From positions 1-64,000 of the forward strand of contig CACBMD010000004.1 of the NCBI GenBank assembly GCA_902539895.1: a stretch of 64,000 nt of DNA, written 5' to 3'. The notes under the pieces are model-generated. The model was not told where the DNA came from and did not search any database. It worked only from the letters and a program-made list of their open reading frames with translations. Every line of letters starts with the position of its first letter. Within the stretch, counting starts at the first letter, position 1. Of this stretch, positions 61,703-64,000 are shown in pieces. The stretch is from an uncultured SAR116 cluster alpha proteobacterium. Lineage in GTDB: Bacteria; Pseudomonadota; Alphaproteobacteria; Puniceispirillales; Marisalimonadaceae. The position numbers and the translations under genes are program-made.

Positions 61703-62746
61703 TCATAATTTTATCTTATATGTTTTTGCAGCATTTTCATAAAACAATTTATTTTTTTCATTATGTGACATGTTTTCTGAAATTATTTTGAACGCATTCC
61801 ATAATGAACCATAACTGCAAGAGCCTTTATCAACTGGAAAGTTACTTTCAAACATACACCTGTCAACGCCAAACATATCAATTGTTTCATAAATCCATGA
61901 CTTCCATATATCAGCTAATTGAGAAGAGTTTGGTGGATTTTGATTTAAATGAAATTTTGCACCATTAACTTCCATACCTAATCCACCTAATTTTACTTTG
62001 ATGTTTGGTAATCTTGATAATCTCATCATAGCCGTTCGCCACTCTCTATGAGTTAAGGCTTGCTTTCCTTCATATTCACCAAGATGAATAGGTCCTCCAA
62101 TATGATTAAGAATAATGTTAAGTTCTGGTAGTGTCCTGGCTATTTTTTCCATTTCACCTAGTTGTGTGTGATATATCCAAAAATCAAGTGAAAGTCCTGC
62201 GTCTTGCAAGCATCTTGCACCTTCAACAAATTTTGGATGTGACATTAGGGATAAATCAGAATTTACAGCACCAGATTTAATTCTAGGGTCTGGATGTGCT
62301 GCTAAAAGCATTCTTACGCCTTTTAGTCGACCTTCACTAATTTCTAAACCTTTTTGTATAACTGGTTTCAATTTATTTCCAAAAGTTAGATCAAGAGATC
62401 CAACTATAGATGCATTTACCTTAACTTTATTATCCGGTATTAGATCAGCTCTTTTGCCTTCATTTGTAGCAAATTCAATTTCACTAAGAGTTCTGAATTC
62501 TTCAAGTCCATCTTGTAAATATATCTTTGTGTTAGACGAACTCATAATATAAACAGTTGCCTTTATATTATGACCTGAAGTCTCAATGTCCTCCAACAAT
62601 TCTTCTACATAATATTTTCCAAATCCAACATCCCAAAGATGATGATGTGGATCAATAATATTCAGATCAGGAAGTAAAGGTTGTTCTTTTAATTTATTTA
62701 ACCAGTTTGGTCTCACATCAAGGTGAGGTGATTTGATTTTTTTCAT
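61703..62746 (-). CDS. amidohydrolase-2-family protein
   Basis: 347 residues. LNIIDPHHHLWDVG gives the HxH metal motif, then LNHIGGPIHLGEY and MFESNFPVDKGSCSYG near the end supply the further ligands; the family (PF04909) hydrolyses lactones or decarboxylates. It is divergent from the TauD-type dioxygenase gene and upstream of the LLM flavoprotein gene; a small aromatic or lactone catabolic route is likely. Confidence 0.88.
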   Translation of the reverse strand: MKKIKSPHLDVRPNWLNKLKEQPLLPDLNIIDPHHHLWDVGFGKYYVEELLEDIETSGHNIKATVYIMSSSNTKIYLQDGLEEFRTLSEIEFATNEGKRADLIPDNKVKVNASIVGSLDLTFGNKLKPVIQKGLEISEGRLKGVRMLLAAHPDPRIKSGAVNSDLSLMSHPKFVEGARCLQDAGLSLDFWIYHTQLGEMEKIARTLPELNIILNHIGGPIHLGEYEGKQALTHREWRTAMMRLSRLPNIKVKLGGLGMEVNGAKFHLNQNPPNSSQLADIWKSWIYETIDMFGVDRCMFESNFPVDKGSCSYGSLWNAFKIISENMSHNEKNKLFYENAAKTYKIKL

Positions 62747-62877
62747 CTAAATTTCTCGGTAGAAATTGAAAATAATTTATTTTTTATTTATAATTTAAAT
62801 TATTTAACACTAACTTAATAAGTGCAAATAAAATTTGGATGTTTTCCTAGTTCTACCTTAAGGAGCCTAAATATATT

Positions 62878-63741
62878 ATGAAAATTAATAATAATCAGAA
62901 TATTAATTTTAAGAAAATTAAAGTAAATCCTATTGCAGGTGCGCTTGGAGCTCAGATAGATAATATTGATTTATCTGAAAATCTGCCTGATGAAATTATA
63001 TCTGAAATTTATGATGCACTGTTAGCACATCAAGTGATATTTTTTAGAGACCAAAAGTTCAGTCCAGACACTCAAAAAGCATTCGCAGAAAGAATTGGAG
63101 AGCCAATAGTTTATCCTTTTGTAAAAAGTTTAGAAAATTTTCCTGAGATAACACCAATTTTGAAAAAGGAAACTGACACAAACAATTTTGGTGGAATTTG
63201 GCATAGTGATACTACCTATCAAGAAGAACCTCCTATGGGAACAATGCTGTATGGTATTGAAACACCTGATTATGGCGGAGATACAGAGTGGTCCAATCAA
63301 TATATGGCTTATGAAAGTTTATCTGAGGGTATGAAAAAATTTTTAGATACTCTTGAAGCAGTAAATATTTCAGGCAAATCACGTGTTGCTAAAACTAGAT
63401 CGGATATTATGAAACATGCATCAGTTGGTCTAAAAGGAGATGAATTAAAAGCTATTCATCCAGTAGTAAGAACACACCCAGAAACTAAAAGAAAATCATT
63501 ATATGTTAATGAAGCTCATACGACCAATTTTGTTGGCATGACGGAGGAAGAAAGTACACCAATATTAGAGTACTTATACAAGCATCAAATCAAATCAGAA
63601 TTTACTTGTAGATTTCAATGGAAACCAGGGTCTGTAGCAATTTGGGATAATAGATGTACAATGCATAATCCTATAAATGATTATCATGGACAAAGACGAT
63701 TAATGCATAGAATTACTTTTGCAGGAGACAAACCGTCATAA
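62878..63741 (+). CDS. TauD/TfdA-family dioxygenase
   Basis: 287 residues. IWHSDTTYQEEPP holds the HxD metal pair, MHNPINDYHGQRRLMHRITF contains the distal histidine and the 2-oxoglutarate-binding arginine. Fe(II)/2-oxoglutarate enzymes of this kind hydroxylate taurine, phenoxyacetates or other small acids. A clear ribosome site (AAGGAG) lies before the ATG. Followed by a cupin gene 20 bp later. Confidence 0.92.
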   Translation: MKINNNQNINFKKIKVNPIAGALGAQIDNIDLSENLPDEIISEIYDALLAHQVIFFRDQKFSPDTQKAFAERIGEPIVYPFVKSLENFPEITPILKKETDTNNFGGIWHSDTTYQEEPPMGTMLYGIETPDYGGDTEWSNQYMAYESLSEGMKKFLDTLEAVNISGKSRVAKTRSDIMKHASVGLKGDELKAIHPVVRTHPETKRKSLYVNEAHTTNFVGMTEEESTPILEYLYKHQIKSEFTCRFQWKPGSVAIWDNRCTMHNPINDYHGQRRLMHRITFAGDKPS

Positions 63742-63761
63742 GCAAAAAAGTGGAGAAAAAG

Positions 63762-64000
63762 ATGTCGCAAAAAAAATATTTTAATAACATAAATGACTTA
63801 GATTCAGGTATAAAAAGACAACTTGCAGAAGGAGTTTCTACAAGAATTTTTTGTGGTCAACAAGCTATGCTATCTTTAGTTGACATTGAGCCAAATGCTA
63901 AAGGTAAAATTCACTCACATCCAGAAGAGCAATGGGGACTTTTGATTGAAGGTTCTGGAATTAGAATTCAAGGTGGCGAAGAAATAGAAATTAAAAAGGG
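63762..64000 (+). CDS. cupin-domain protein (5' part, cut by window end)
   Basis: ATG at 63762 with TGGAGAA upstream; 79 codons are visible. The cupin motif KIHSHPEEQWGLLIEGSG contains two histidines and a glutamate for metal binding. It follows the TauD-type gene by 20 bp and is likely cotranscribed. Confidence 0.85.
   Translation, partial: MSQKKYFNNINDLDSGIKRQLAEGVSTRIFCGQQAMLSLVDIEPNAKGKIHSHPEEQWGLLIEGSGIRIQGGEEIEIKK

Overview
This is an AT-rich (roughly 30% GC by eye) stretch of a Gram-negative chromosome. The right part carries an Entner-Doudoroff cluster (zwf-pgl-edd), an IspZ-type septation protein, DMT exporters, TauD-type dioxygenase, enolase-superfamily and N-carbamoyl hydrolase genes. 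Together with the base composition and compact spacing this suggests a free-living marine alphaproteobacterium (inference; no rRNA or marker gene is present to prove it).

Layout. 1-2.85 kb: the end of a small island-type gene, followed by three related att-like repeats (about 204, 981 and 2730) that separate a nicotinamidase and a secreted polysaccharide lyase. 2.87-6.8 kb: a minus-strand small-molecule module (DUF1330, cupin, ferredoxin-fold dimers, epoxide hydrolase, an Asp/Glu-racemase-like protein lacking both catalytic cysteines), then a decayed recQ fragment. 7.1-37.9 kb: a large genomic island. 38.3-39.95 kb: AlpA-like excisionase, P4-type integrase and tRNA-Ser(GCU), the integration target. 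40.1-64 kb: ordinary chromosomal metabolism (LysR, DEAD-box helicase, two-subunit ThDP decarboxylase cluster, zwf-pgl-edd, hydrolases, IspZ, LLM flavoprotein, amidohydrolase, TauD).

The most unusual part is 8.7-31.7 kb. A three-gene operon encodes a sigma-70-like factor with an inserted middle domain, a single-pass membrane protein with a coiled-coil cytoplasmic half, and a 1171-residue exported CHAT (caspase-like) protein. Around it lie a second exported CHAT protein, an exported Sel1-repeat caspase, an exported trypsin-like protease, and cargo genes (DUF4258-like, DUF2130-like, two gamma-glutamylcyclotransferase-fold proteins, an ARPP-1-like protein, a RadD-like helicase with HNH protein). 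Six copies of one promoter-like sequence (CCAAGAA, then CTTATTAC starting exactly 22 nt after the first C) stand in front of these units, including one before the sigma operon itself. I infer a self-regulating sigma regulon that may be controlled through a membrane protein and periplasmic caspase-like proteases. The architecture recalls, but is not, the CRISPR-linked Craspase/sigma system. Two of these promoters lead into a 177-nt, GC-richer sequence present twice in inverted orientation (16107-16283 and 29848-30024, 7 mismatches, no gaps) that looks like a structured leader RNA.

The right end of the island (33.2-37.9 kb) is a restriction-like cluster: C5 cytosine methyltransferase, GHKL/MORC-type ATPase, an unknown protein and a DUF6339-like protein, preceded by tandem repeats that abut the first start codon.
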